Below are positions 50,885-59,732 of a stretch of 64,000 nt of DNA, in pieces. Location of the stretch: positions 186,001-250,000 of the forward strand of contig NZ_JAZDDH010000001.1 in NCBI RefSeq assembly GCF_037081715.1, in the 5' to 3' direction. Position numbers and translations under genes: made by a program. Under the pieces are notes generated by a model that was not told the origin of the DNA, did no database searches, and was given only the letters and a program-made list of their open reading frames with translations. How positions within the stretch are numbered: position 1 is the stretch's first letter; the number at the start of each line of letters is the position of its first letter. The DNA is from Halalkalicoccus sp. CG83 (GTDB lineage Archaea > Halobacteriota > Halobacteria > Halobacteriales > Halalkalicoccaceae).

Positions 50885-51070
50885 TCAGAACGGCCGGTCG
50901 TACTCGTCGGGGAGCTGCTCCGCGACGTCTTCGAACCGTCCCTTCGAGACCCGGATGCCGAGCGCGTGGAGGGTCGCGATCGTGACGGTCTCTGCCTCCT
51001 CGCTCGAGTCGAGATCCGCACGCTCGCGTATCGTCTCGATGAACTCGGTCTGCTACACGATCGAACCCAT
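50885..51070 (-). pseudogene. DUF2267 fragment with in-frame TAG
   Basis: Reading the minus strand from the ATG at 51070, codon 6 is a TAG (51053-51055). The next 55 codons encode a clear N-terminal half of a DUF2267 domain: TEFIETIRERADLDSSEEAE, then TLHALGIRVSKGRFEDVAEQLPDEY and a stop at 50885. The second half of the domain, normal in the family (about 130 residues), is missing. The gene is therefore both interrupted and truncated. The start of another, unrelated frame overlaps it but looks random. Confidence 0.65.
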
Positions 51071-51111
51071 GGTCGGATCTCGCGTAGACGTCCGCCTGCT
51101 TTCGCATGGAA

Positions 51112-51468
51112 TCAGCGATCCGTCAGATAGAGGTAGGGCAGGAGAACGATCAGGAGCGTCTGTGCGAGCTTGTCTACGGCGTCGAGCGCATGCAGGGTGG
51201 CGATCGTCGGCTCGACGACGAGATACCAGAGGACGATCTGGACGCCCACGAACGGGATTCCGACGAGATAGAGCAGGCGACGGCGGTAGTTCACCAGAAC
51301 GAGGAACGTCGCACCGAGAAATCCGATGCCGGCGAGGAGGAAGCTTACCCGTAGCATCGTCGCGGAAACGATGACGGCCAACAGCAGGTGGATCAGCCCG
51401 CTCAGCGCGGCGAGTCCGATCGCGACCCAGTGTACCGCCGTCAACGACGTCGTCTCGAACCGTGTCAT
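51112..51468 (-). CDS. Four-helix membrane protein (DUF7475-like)
   Basis: A 118-residue membrane protein with four hydrophobic helices (VHWVAIGLAALSGLIHLLLAV, LRVSFLLAGIGFLGATFLVL, LLYLVGIPFVGVQIVLWYLV, LAQTLLIVLLPYLYL). It is like haloarchaeal DUF7475 proteins as far as I recall. The function is unknown. The ATG at 51468 is the natural start. It is the first normal-composition gene to the right of the island. Confidence 0.82.
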   Translation of the reverse strand: MTRFETTSLTAVHWVAIGLAALSGLIHLLLAVIVSATMLRVSFLLAGIGFLGATFLVLVNYRRRLLYLVGIPFVGVQIVLWYLVVEPTIATLHALDAVDKLAQTLLIVLLPYLYLTDR

Positions 51469-51513
51469 GGTATCGATCGTTCCCGTGATGACATCAGTCT
51501 CGCCCTCGAGGAG

Positions 51514-52926
51514 CTATCCCAGCTGGTCGCCGACGATCCGATCGACCTGATCGATGAACTCCTCACGAGCGGCCTTGGGGACCGTCGCACCCGCGGCGAC
51601 GTCGTGACCGCCGCCCTCGCCGCCGACCGCGCTGGCGGCCGTCCCCATCACCACCGAGAGGTTTAGTCCCCGGCGAACGAGCGCGTGAGTACCGCGCGCG
51701 GAGACCTTCGCGTCGTCCGCGTTCTTCTCGGCGAAGGCGACGATCGGTTTCCCGCGGTCGATCCCGTCGGAGCCGGCCGCCATACCCGCGACGATGCCGA
51801 CGATCGTCTCGGGAATGCGATCGCCCGCGTCGAACCACTGGACGTTCGCCTCGCTTTCGACGCCGGTCTCCTTCACCCACCGGAGCCCCTCCGAGAGGTT
51901 GTGCCGGTGGCTCCGAAGCAGGCGCCGCGCCTCCTCGAGCGCGTCGCTGCGATCGCCCAAGCAGATCGCCAACCCGACGTCGGCCCGGTCGTAGCGAGCG
52001 GTCGCGTTGAGTAGCGTGGAGAACTCGCTCGCGTCCCGGAGCTCCGTTCCGGGCTCCTCGCGACACAGCGTGTAGGTCGTCCCGATCAACGCGTCGATTC
52101 GGTCCGCGGGGACGCCCCGCGAGACCGCCCGCTGGACGAGCGCGCTCGCGACGGTCCGCTTCTCCTCGTCGGCGAGCTCTGCCCAACACCGCCACTCGCC
52201 ACCGTTTCGGGGGTCGAGGTCGAGTCCGTCGAGAAAGCGGACCGCGCCGTTCGCGTCGTTCGAGATGCCCGGGATTGCGACGTCGCTCGCGTACTCCAGC
52301 AGTTTGGGAAGCGGCCGGGTCTGGGTGCCGTACAGCGTCAGATCCGGACTGGTATCGAGCACGCCCCTGGCGACGCCTTCCTCGACGATCGCGGCGTTCG
52401 CCCCCGCCAGTTCGCCGTCGCTCGCCTGCATGTCGCCGACCGCGCCGACGACCGCGAGCGCCGCCAGATCGCGGTTGTCCGTTCCGTCTCCCTCCAACGC
52501 CCGTGCGAGGAGGTAGCTCGTCCCCGCGCCGGAGAGCTCCGAGGCGCCGTTCAGTCCCTCGAGCAAGGGGTTGCAGTGGAACGCCGTCTCGGCCTCCGCG
52601 GGCTGGTGGTGATCGCAGATCACGGGCGTGAACGCACCCTTCTCCTCGTATTCGGCGATCGCGTCGAGCTGGCCGCTGCCGAAGTCCGTGAAGAGGACGA
52701 CGTCCGGCGAAGCGGCGGCGATCCGTTCGAGCTCCTCGCCGTCGAGCTGTTTCGCGAACGTCGCCTCGTAGGGAATCCCGGCACGCTCGAGGGCCGTCGC
52801 GGCGATTCCGGCGCTCGTCAGTCCGTCAGCGTCGATGTGGGAGGCCACCAACACTTCATCAGCGGTGCGCAGCCGATCGGCGCACGCGGCTGCACGATCC
52901 GCGAGCTCCGGTACCGGGGGATCCAT
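51514..52926 (-). CDS. RecJ-like DHH family exonuclease
   Basis: A 470-residue phosphoesterase of the RecJ/DHH family, probably a single-strand exonuclease (archaeal RecJ/GAN type). The DHH domain has SHIDADGLTSAGI near residue 30, FTDFGSGQ, and the name-giving ICDHHQPAEAE near residue 118, followed by VVGAVGDMQ with a metal-binding Asp. The C-terminal DHHA1 domain includes SARGTHALVRRGLNLSVVM and GGEGGGHDVAAGATVPKA, the substrate-binding GGGH motif. It has several paralogues in haloarchaea; I give no gene symbol. Start at the ATG at 52926. Confidence 0.92.
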   Translation of the reverse strand: MDPPVPELADRAAACADRLRTADEVLVASHIDADGLTSAGIAATALERAGIPYEATFAKQLDGEELERIAAASPDVVLFTDFGSGQLDAIAEYEEKGAFTPVICDHHQPAEAETAFHCNPLLEGLNGASELSGAGTSYLLARALEGDGTDNRDLAALAVVGAVGDMQASDGELAGANAAIVEEGVARGVLDTSPDLTLYGTQTRPLPKLLEYASDVAIPGISNDANGAVRFLDGLDLDPRNGGEWRCWAELADEEKRTVASALVQRAVSRGVPADRIDALIGTTYTLCREEPGTELRDASEFSTLLNATARYDRADVGLAICLGDRSDALEEARRLLRSHRHNLSEGLRWVKETGVESEANVQWFDAGDRIPETIVGIVAGMAAGSDGIDRGKPIVAFAEKNADDAKVSARGTHALVRRGLNLSVVMGTAASAVGGEGGGHDVAAGATVPKAAREEFIDQVDRIVGDQLG

Positions 52927-53190
52927 TCACCGTCGTTTGGGTCGGCGTCGGATTTAAACTAGCGGACCGGTCTGCCCGTTCCTTCAGCACGGATGCGCCC
53001 GGGTCCGATAGCTACGATCCTCGCGAAGCTGTTGGTCGGCTCCACACCACCTTCGGGTCGCGAGGTCGGCGACCCTCGCGATCGGTTCCTTCGGTGCCGT
53101 TTCGTCGGATCGGTCCGTTTACCGACTCCGATCCGGAACTCGTCGAGCGGTAACGAAACCGAAAAGCGAGACCCGCCGTTCGTCTCCTCT

Positions 53191-54225
53191 ATGGACGCCA
53201 TCTATCCACCCCCGGTCGAACGCGGCGACACGGTCGCGGTCGTCGCGCCCTCGCACGCTCCCCCGCGAGGCGCGCTCTCGCGAGGGATCGAGCGGCTTCG
53301 CTCGTTCGATCTCTCCGTGGAGGTATGCGACACCGCGACCCGCACCACCGAGTGGCTGCGCGCGAACCCCGAGGCGCGCGCCGAGGACGTCCAGCGGGCG
53401 TTCGAGGACCCCGATATCGACGGCGTGATCGCCGCGATGGGCGGCAACGGCGAGCTACAGGTGCTCCCGCATCTCGACGGCGAGGTGCTCGCCGCGAATC
53501 CCACGCGGTTCTACGGCGCGAGCGACAACACCCACCTCCACCTCTACCTCAACGACGCGGGGCTGGTCTCGTTCTACGGCGCACAGCTGTTCCCCGACCT
53601 CGTCGCGGACCCGACGATGCATGACTACACCCGCGAGCACGTCACGCGGGCGTTCCGCGAGGCGCCGTTCGGTCCGGTCGAGCCCGCCGACGAGTGGACC
53701 GACGAGTACTACGACCTCGAGAGCGACCTCTCCCGAGCCTGGTTCGAGAGCGAAGGCTGGCGCTGGCACGCCGCCGCCGGCCGCGAGCCGTTCACCGCGC
53801 CCGTGATCGGCGGCTGTCTCGCCATGCTCGAGACCCAGCTGCTGCTCGACGCTACCTACTTCTCACGTGCGGCCTGTGAGGGCTGCGTCCTCGCGATCGA
53901 GACCTCCGGCGAGACGCCCCAGGCGGCGATGGTCGAACGGTTCGTCCGGGCGCTCGGCGAGCGGGGCATCCTCGAGGCGCTCCGCGGACTCGTCGTCGGC
54001 AAGCCGGAGACGCCCGGCGACTCGATGGAGGATCGCACCGCCTACCGTCGCCGCCAGCAACGAACCATCGCGGCCACGGTCGATGAGTACGCCGACCTCC
54101 CCGTCGTCTTCGACCTCGACTTCGGGCACGCCGCGCCGGTCCTTCCCCTTCCGATGGGCGCGCCGATGACGATCGATCCGGGCGCGCGGACGATCCGCTT
54201 CACCGCCGAGGGTCAGTCGCGGTAG
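53191..54225 (+). CDS. S66 family LD-carboxypeptidase (MccF-like)
   Basis: A 344-residue peptidase of family S66, related to LD-carboxypeptidase A and microcin C7 self-immunity protein MccF. Visible parts are VAVVAPSHAPPRGALSRG, the nucleophile region RFYGASDNTHLHL (Ser in GxSD), GGCLAMLETQLLLDATYF near the catalytic Glu, and VFDLDFGHAAPVLPLPMG with the catalytic His. Archaea lack murein, so an immunity-type or amide-cleaving role is more likely. The ATG at 53191 (MDAIYPPPVERGD) is chosen over a longer frame. Its end overlaps hemD on the opposite strand by 13 bases. Confidence 0.9.
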   Translation: MDAIYPPPVERGDTVAVVAPSHAPPRGALSRGIERLRSFDLSVEVCDTATRTTEWLRANPEARAEDVQRAFEDPDIDGVIAAMGGNGELQVLPHLDGEVLAANPTRFYGASDNTHLHLYLNDAGLVSFYGAQLFPDLVADPTMHDYTREHVTRAFREAPFGPVEPADEWTDEYYDLESDLSRAWFESEGWRWHAAAGREPFTAPVIGGCLAMLETQLLLDATYFSRAACEGCVLAIETSGETPQAAMVERFVRALGERGILEALRGLVVGKPETPGDSMEDRTAYRRRQQRTIAATVDEYADLPVVFDLDFGHAAPVLPLPMGAPMTIDPGARTIRFTAEGQSR

Positions 54226-54959
54226 CTCGGTGCCGCGCTCTCGACGACCGCACAGGCCAGCTCCTCGAAGCTCGCCGTTTCCGGTACGAGATCGACCTCG
54301 ATCCCCTCGCGTTCGGCGGTCTCGCGGGTCGGCTCGCCGATCGCGCCCACCACCGCGTCGGCGAGCCCGGCGATCGCCTCCTCGCGCACACCGCGCTCGG
54401 CGGCGGCGTCGAGGAAGTGCTCGACCGTCAGTGACGAGGTGAACAGCGCCCCTTCGAGCTCGCCGGCCGCGGCCCGCTCGGCGGACTCGCCCGACCCCGG
54501 CGGTCTCACGAGTTCGTAGAGCACCGTCTCGTGGACGTACGCACCGGCGGCGTTCAGCCCGTCGGTGAGCACCCGGCTGCCGTGGTCCGATCGCGCGACC
54601 TCGACGCGCCTCCCGTCGATCTCGCCTCTCAGCGCCGAGACCAGCCCCCTCGAGGAGAACTCCTCGGGGACGAGGTCGACCGCGTAGCCCGCCTCCCGGA
54701 GCGCCCGCGCCGTCCGCTCGCCGATGGCACATACCGTCGAGTCGCCGGGCTCCCAGCCCGCTCGGTCGGCGAGCTCCACCCCCGTCTTGCTCGTCAAGAG
54801 GGTGAAGTCGGCGTCGATCCGCGGAGCCGTGCCGGTGGGTTCGATCGCGAGCATCGGGTCCGGGACCGGCGTCGCGCCGAGCGAATCCAGTAGCTCGATC
54901 GCCTCATCGATCCGTTCGTCGCCGGGACGGAACACCGCGACGCGGACCTCTCGGCTCAC
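54213..54959 (-). CDS. hemD: Uroporphyrinogen-III synthase
   Basis: A 248-residue uroporphyrinogen-III synthase that closes and inverts ring D of hydroxymethylbilane. The family is weakly conserved; visible points are the start VRVAVFRPGDERIDEAIELL, LTSKTGVELADRAG, VCAIGERTARALREAGY and ALFTSSLTVEHFLDAA, as in haloarchaeal HemD. It starts with GTG at 54959 overlapping the methyltransferase stop (GTGA). It is the last gene of the hemC-methyltransferase-hemD operon. Confidence 0.9.
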   Translation of the reverse strand: MSREVRVAVFRPGDERIDEAIELLDSLGATPVPDPMLAIEPTGTAPRIDADFTLLTSKTGVELADRAGWEPGDSTVCAIGERTARALREAGYAVDLVPEEFSSRGLVSALRGEIDGRRVEVARSDHGSRVLTDGLNAAGAYVHETVLYELVRPPGSGESAERAAAGELEGALFTSSLTVEHFLDAAAERGVREEAIAGLADAVVGAIGEPTRETAEREGIEVDLVPETASFEELACAVVESAAPSYRD

Positions 54960-55684
54960 GATCGCCCTCCCAGTCCGGCGACTCCGCCGATCACCGTCAC
55001 GGCGGGCGGCTCGATCCCGGCCTCGTCGCGGACCGAGACGATCGTCTCCAGCGTTCCTCTGACGGCGCGCCCCTCCGGCCAGGTTCCCTTCTCGATCAGC
55101 GCGACGGGCGTTTCGGGGTCCATGCCGGCCTCCCGAAGCGCCGTCGTGTACTCGGGCAGCTTGCCGACGCCCATCAGCACGACGATCGTTCCCCCCGTGG
55201 CCGCGAGCGCCTCCCAGTCGACCGCCGACTCCTCCTTCGTGGGGTCCTCGTGGCCCGTCACCAGCGAGACGCTCGAGGCGTGATCGCGGTGGGTCGCCGG
55301 AATCCCGAAGACCGCGGGGGCGGCGAGCGCCGACGTCACGCCGGGGACGACCTCGACGTCGATACCCCGACCGCGGAGGTGCTCCAGCTCCTCGCCGCCG
55401 CGCCCGAAGACGAAGGGATCGCCGCCCTTCAGCCGGACCACTCGTTTCCCCTCGCGGGCGAGTTCGACCAGCCGGTCGTTGATCTCCTCCTGGCTGGTTC
55501 GCTCGCCGCCGGCGCGCTTGCCGACGTCCTCGCGTTTTCGCTCGGGGATCGACTCGATGATCTCCGGGCCGGGCAGCTTGTCGTGGAGCACGACGTCGGC
55601 CTCGTCGATCAGCCGGCGGGCCTTCACGGTCAACAGCTCGGGATCGCCGGGGCCGCTGCCGACGAGGTGGACCCTGGCGGTCAT
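54956..55684 (-). CDS. Uroporphyrinogen-III C-methyltransferase
   Basis: A 242-residue S-adenosylmethionine-dependent methyltransferase of the CobA/SUMT type, making precorrin-2 on the way to cobalamin and haem. Hallmarks are VHLVGSGPGDPELLTVKARRL at the start, VRLKGGDPFVFGRGGEE, VEVVPGVTSALAAPAVFGIPATHRD and GGTIVVLMGVGKLPEY. It overlaps hemC by 4 bases (ATGA) upstream and hemD by 4 bases downstream. Confidence 0.95.
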   Translation of the reverse strand: MTARVHLVGSGPGDPELLTVKARRLIDEADVVLHDKLPGPEIIESIPERKREDVGKRAGGERTSQEEINDRLVELAREGKRVVRLKGGDPFVFGRGGEELEHLRGRGIDVEVVPGVTSALAAPAVFGIPATHRDHASSVSLVTGHEDPTKEESAVDWEALAATGGTIVVLMGVGKLPEYTTALREAGMDPETPVALIEKGTWPEGRAVRGTLETIVSVRDEAGIEPPAVTVIGGVAGLGGRS

Positions 55685-56832
55685 CCTTCGTCCTCGCCCT
55701 CGGCCTCGTCGCTCCGATCGGCGGCCGTCTCCTCCTCGTCGGCCTCGCGTTTGGCCTCCTCGATCAGCTCGTCTGCGCCCCGGTCGGCGAGCTCCGCCGC
55801 GAGCTCGCGGGCGGCCTCCGCGTGGCGCTCGACGGGGAGGTCGCGGTTCACCGAGATGGTGTGCTCGCCGTCGCGCGAGAGCACCTGCACGCGCGTGCGG
55901 ACGTGCTCGCCCTGGATCAGCGCGTGGATGCCGATCGGCGCGACGCAGCCGCCGCCGAGCGTCGCGAGGATCGTCCGCTCGACGGTCGTCTCGACGCGCG
56001 TCCGCGGGTGGTCGACGGCGTCGTGGACCGACTCCGCGAGATCGCTGTCGAGCATCGTCACCGCGATGGCGCCCTGGCCCGCCGCGGGGACGAACTCGCC
56101 GATCGGGAGCGGCTGCGTCGGGACCGCCTCGAGCAGGTTCGAGCGCTCGAGGCCCGCCGCAGCGAGCACGATCGCGTCGTAGTTCGTCTCGACGTCGCGC
56201 TCAAGCGCCCTTCGTTCGAGCTCCGAGAGCTCCTCGATCCATTCCTCCGGTCGCCGCTCGTACTCGGGTTCGAAGTCGGGGTCGTCGGCGTTCCCCCTTC
56301 GTTCCTCCTCGGCGGCCACCCGTTTCTCGTGTTCGGCCTGGAGACCGCCTGCGAGCAGCTTCTCGACGCGGGTGTCGACGTTGCCCCGGAGCGGCTCGAC
56401 CTCGAGATCGGGGCGTTTCGCGAGCAGCTGGGCCTGGCGGCGCAGACTGCCGGTGCCGACGATCGCACCCGCCGGCAGCTCGTCGAGCTCCGCGCCGTCG
56501 GGCGTGACCAGCAGGTCGCCGGCGCGTGCGCGCTGGGGGACCGCGGCGACGATCAGTTCGTCGGGGGTCTCGGTGGGCATGTCCTTCATCGAGTGGACCG
56601 CACCCTCGACCCTGCCGTCGAGTACCCGTTCGTCGAGGCTCCGGACGAACGCCCCGGTCTTCCCGAGGCGATGGATGAGCTCGTCGCGCACCTGGTCGCC
56701 GGTCGTCTCGACCTCGACGAGCTCGACGTCGTGACGACGTCCCCTCAGGGACCGCTGTACCGACCGCGCCTGGACGAGCGCGAGCGCCGAGCCGCGCGTC
56801 GCGAGGCGGATCGGCGCCGATCGCGTGGACAT
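55681..56832 (-). CDS. hemC: Hydroxymethylbilane synthase (porphobilinogen deaminase)
   Basis: A 383-residue hydroxymethylbilane synthase, which joins four porphobilinogens using a dipyrromethane cofactor. Visible are RLATRGSALALVQARSVQ, VHSMKDMPTE, GTGSLRRQAQL and the cofactor cysteine in LGGGCVAPIGIHA. After NVDTRVEKLLAGG the family normally goes on directly to YDAIVLAAAGL; here about 55 extra, very charged residues lie between, making the protein about 70 longer than usual. The C-terminus is acidic. The ATG at 56832 gives the standard start. Confidence 0.95.
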   Translation of the reverse strand: MSTRSAPIRLATRGSALALVQARSVQRSLRGRRHDVELVEVETTGDQVRDELIHRLGKTGAFVRSLDERVLDGRVEGAVHSMKDMPTETPDELIVAAVPQRARAGDLLVTPDGAELDELPAGAIVGTGSLRRQAQLLAKRPDLEVEPLRGNVDTRVEKLLAGGLQAEHEKRVAAEEERRGNADDPDFEPEYERRPEEWIEELSELERRALERDVETNYDAIVLAAAGLERSNLLEAVPTQPLPIGEFVPAAGQGAIAVTMLDSDLAESVHDAVDHPRTRVETTVERTILATLGGGCVAPIGIHALIQGEHVRTRVQVLSRDGEHTISVNRDLPVERHAEAARELAAELADRGADELIEEAKREADEEETAADRSDEAEGEDEG

Positions 56833-56977
56833 GATCGGCACTCGGCCCCCGAGACACATATACTGCCGGTCACGAACCGACGGCGGCGGTCCTCCGGGAA
56901 CTCCTCGAGGGGACCACGGCGCCGACGCTGGTCGCGGCGTCTCCAAAAAAACAACGAAGGCTGGAAGCGGCGCCGGC

Positions 56978-58375
56978 CTACAGACCGGTGTTTCGGTCGT
57001 CCTCGTCGTCATCGCCGATGACCGGCTCGTCGTCGCCGACCGTATCGTCATCGCCGATGACCGAGTCGTCGTCACCGATGGTGTCGTCGTCGTCGCCGAT
57101 CAGATCGTCGTCGTTGTCGCTGCCGATGGTGTCGTCGTCATCACCGATGATGCCGTCATCGTCGTCGCTGCCGATGGTCGAATCGTCGTCGTCACCGATG
57201 ATACCGTCGTCATCGCTGCCGATGGTGTCGTCGTCGCTCCCGATCGTGGAGTCATCGTTGCTTCCGATGGTATCGTCGTTGTCGTCACCGATGATGCCGT
57301 CGTCGTCGTCCGTGAGGCCCGAATCGTCACCGACGTTGGCCGATCCGGCGCCGCTTCCGGCACCACCGGCGCCGGTGGTGCCGGTATCCGTGCCGGTGCC
57401 GGCCGTCGACGCGAGGCGGACCTCGTCGTCGGTGATCGCCTCGACCGACTCCTCCTGGAGCGGGTAGGTGTCCTCGTCGCGGTCGCTCCAGCCGAGCGTG
57501 GACATGATCTTGTCCGTGACGCCCGGGTCGGGATCCACGTGTGCGGTTCCGTGCTCGACGGCGGCGATGATGCCGACCTCCTCGCCGTCCGCGTTGACTA
57601 CGGTCTTGCCTTCGTCGTCGTCACTGAATTGAGCCATTGCGCCCCCGAATACACCGGGAATCGTCTTCGCGGCCGCGCCTGCCCCTGCAACCCTTTTATC
57701 AGTAACCCGACGAAACCGCGACCGAGACGGGCGCAGTTGCCGGCGATAGAGGTAGTAACCGGCCACGAACGGCGATAGAATCGGGAGTGTGACTCCCGCC
57801 AGGGCCAGCCCCAGGTACAGCCCGGGGTTCGGCCGCCAGCGACCGCCCGGCCGGTGGCTACGAACGTGGACGGCGTCCCGGTAGATCGCGGGCGGCAACA
57901 GCCCGATCGCGACCACCCCGACCAGCGCCGGCAGGGCGGCCACCGGCGCGGGCAGGGCGAACGAGAGGCTCACCAGTGCGATCGGGATACCGACGAGCAT
58001 CCCCGCGAACGAGGCGGTGACGACGAGCCACCACCGCCCCTCGGATTCCTCGACGGGGACGCGGCGGTGACGCCGGTAGAGGTAGACCACCCCGGCGATC
58101 TGCGCCGAGAACGCGAGCCCCACGAGCACGTACGGCGTACGATCGGGTCGCCACCCGCCGTCCCCTCCCCGGATCGTCCCCGCATCGAGGAACAGACAGA
58201 TCGGAACGCCGACGCGGACGAGCAGCCCGCCCGCGCTCGCCAACAGCACCATCGTCCGGCCTACCCGGGGGTCCGGATGACGCTGGAGGACGCCCGCGAT
58301 CCCGACCCCGAGGACGAGCGGCACCAGAAACAGCAGCCCCTCGAGCGTCCTGAGCCACGGCGTCCGCCGGTACAC
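56978..58375 (-). CDS. Six-helix membrane / PRC-barrel / Asp-repeat ORF
   Basis: A 465-codon ORF with three parts. Residues 1-240 form a membrane protein with six hydrophobic helices. Residues 247-330, beginning MAQFSDDDEGKTVVNADGEE, look like a stand-alone haloarchaeal PRC-barrel protein (GIIAAVEHGTAHVDPDPG, then YPLQEESVEAITDDEVRL). Residues 350-460 are a Gly/Ile/Asp repeat. A TATA-like box at 57693-57700 and the internal ATG at 57637 suggest that the PRC-Asp part may be its own gene; if so, the membrane part has lost its stop. The membrane domain is unidentified. It lies between hemC and hemL. Confidence 0.75.
   Translation of the reverse strand: MYRRTPWLRTLEGLLFLVPLVLGVGIAGVLQRHPDPRVGRTMVLLASAGGLLVRVGVPICLFLDAGTIRGGDGGWRPDRTPYVLVGLAFSAQIAGVVYLYRRHRRVPVEESEGRWWLVVTASFAGMLVGIPIALVSLSFALPAPVAALPALVGVVAIGLLPPAIYRDAVHVRSHRPGGRWRPNPGLYLGLALAGVTLPILSPFVAGYYLYRRQLRPSRSRFRRVTDKRVAGAGAAAKTIPGVFGGAMAQFSDDDEGKTVVNADGEEVGIIAAVEHGTAHVDPDPGVTDKIMSTLGWSDRDEDTYPLQEESVEAITDDEVRLASTAGTGTDTGTTGAGGAGSGAGSANVGDDSGLTDDDDGIIGDDNDDTIGSNDDSTIGSDDDTIGSDDDGIIGDDDDSTIGSDDDDGIIGDDDDTIGSDNDDDLIGDDDDTIGDDDSVIGDDDTVGDDEPVIGDDDEDDRNTGL
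56996..57328 (-). repeat. Degenerate Asp-rich tandem repeat in coding sequence
   Basis: About 13 units of roughly 7-9 codons, each with a core of hydrophobic-Gly-Asp-Asp-Asp (such as IIGDDDDS or TIGSDDDD), make up the C-terminal 110 residues of the ORF above. On DNA this is a run of GTCGTC-type triplets with ATCGGC variants. The regular acidic loops resemble calcium-binding repeats, but no named family fits exactly. Confidence 0.75.
57693..57700 (-). promoter_or_regulatory. Internal TATA-like box before the PRC-barrel ATG
   Basis: On the minus strand GATAAAAG lies about 60 bases before the ATG at 57637, inside the long ORF. It is A/T-rich in a GC-rich gene, as haloarchaeal promoters are. It supports separate expression of the PRC-barrel/Asp-repeat protein. 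Confidence 0.45.
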
Positions 58376-58376
58376 G

Positions 58377-59711
58377 CTACAGCGTGGCCTCGTAGGCGGC
58401 GAGCGTCTCCTCTATGTCCTCCTCGGTGTGGGCGTAGCTCACGAACTGGGACTCGAACTGGTTCGCGGTGAGGAAGACGCCCTCCTCGCGCATCGCCGGC
58501 CAGAACAGCCGCTCCCAGCGATCGGTCTCGGCGCGGGCGACGTCCGCGCCGGTCTTCGGGCAATGCTCGAACCGGGCGCAGTCGGGGTCCTGCCGACAGC
58601 CCGATCCGCACGAGGCGCTCTGGGTAGGGCCGTCGCGGGTGAAGATCACCTTGAACGTGCTGTCGGTACCGGCGACGGTGTAGCTCGGCGCGCGCTCCTC
58701 GCAGATCTCCCGGAGGCCCGATCGGAGACGCTCGCCGAGTTCGTTGACGTGTTCGTAGACGTCGTTCTCGGCGGCGTAGCGCAGGCTCTCGAGGCCGGCG
58801 GCCATCGTCACCGGGTGACCCGAGAACGTCCCCGACTGGAAGACGTCTCCCGAGGGAGTGAACTCCTCGATCACCTCCGTCCGGCCGCCGATCGCGCCGA
58901 CCGGGAACCCGCCACCGACGATCTTGCCGAACGTCGTCACGTCGGGCGTGACGCCGAACTTCCCCTGGGCACACTGGAGGCCGCCGACGCGAAAGCCGGT
59001 GATCACCTCGTCGAACACCAGTAGCGCGCCGTGTTCGTCCGTCAGTTCGCGGAGCCGCTCCAGGTAGTCGTCGACGGGGTGGACGATCCCGGTGTTGCCG
59101 AGCATCGGCTCGGTCAGGACGGCGGCGATCTCCTCGCCGCGCTCCTCGAAGACGCGCTCGATCGTCTCCTCGTCGTTGAACGGGACGGGGATGGTGTGTT
59201 CCGCGAAGCTCTCGGGGATGCCGGGGCTGCTGGGATGGGCGCCTCCGGGCCCGCCCTCGACGAGCGTCGACTCCTGGGCGCCGTGATATCCCCCCTGCAT
59301 GACCACGATCTTCTCCCGGCCCGTGTGGCCGCGCGCGAGACGAACGGCCGAAACGGTCGCCTCGGTCCCGCTGTTGACGAAGCGGATCATCTCGACGCTG
59401 GGAACGTGCCGGCAGACGAACTCCGCGAGCTCGACCTCGACCTCCGTGGGCGCGCCGTACATCGGGCCGTCGCTGGCGTGCGACTGGATCGTCGCCCGGA
59501 CGAGCTCGGGCAGGTCGTGACCGTATAACAGCGGCCCGTAGCCCATCACGTAGTCGATCAGTCGGTTGCCGTCGGCGTCGATCACGTGCGCGCCGTCGCC
59601 GCGCTCGATGAAGAAGGGGTAGGGACGGATCGCCCGCACCGAGGAGTTGACCCCGCCCGGCAGCACCGAGAGCGCCCGGTCGTACAGCTCGCGCGAGTTC
59701 TCGTCGTTCAT
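58377..59711 (-). CDS. hemL: Glutamate-1-semialdehyde 2,1-aminomutase
   Basis: A 444-residue pyridoxal-phosphate enzyme converting glutamate-1-semialdehyde to 5-aminolevulinate, the start of tetrapyrrole synthesis by the C5 pathway. It shows [51 protein letters not shown], the PLP region [14 protein letters not shown], and the Schiff-base lysine in [19 protein letters not shown] Cys-rich stretch near residues 370-390 is a feature of haloarchaeal copies. It begins at 59711 and leads into the membrane/PRC ORF one base later. Confidence 0.96.
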   Translation of the reverse strand: MNDENSRELYDRALSVLPGGVNSSVRAIRPYPFFIERGDGAHVIDADGNRLIDYVMGYGPLLYGHDLPELVRATIQSHASDGPMYGAPTEVEVELAEFVCRHVPSVEMIRFVNSGTEATVSAVRLARGHTGREKIVVMQGGYHGAQESTLVEGGPGGAHPSSPGIPESFAEHTIPVPFNDEETIERVFEERGEEIAAVLTEPMLGNTGIVHPVDDYLERLRELTDEHGALLVFDEVITGFRVGGLQCAQGKFGVTPDVTTFGKIVGGGFPVGAIGGRTEVIEEFTPSGDVFQSGTFSGHPVTMAAGLESLRYAAENDVYEHVNELGERLRSGLREICEERAPSYTVAGTDSTFKVIFTRDGPTQSASCGSGCRQDPDCARFEHCPKTGADVARAETDRWERLFWPAMREEGVFLTANQFESQFVSYAHTEEDIEETLAAYEATL

Positions 59712-59732
59712 GCTGGCGCTTCGGGTTCCGGA

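Noticed and set aside
50637-51107. A 156-codon minus-strand frame over the DUF2267 region
   Set aside because: The DUF2267 similarity is in a different frame; this one is Arg-rich and has no motif.
56996-57328. CRISPR-like regular repeats
   Set aside because: The units are coding triplet variants of one Asp-rich protein repeat with no constant repeat and unique spacer structure.
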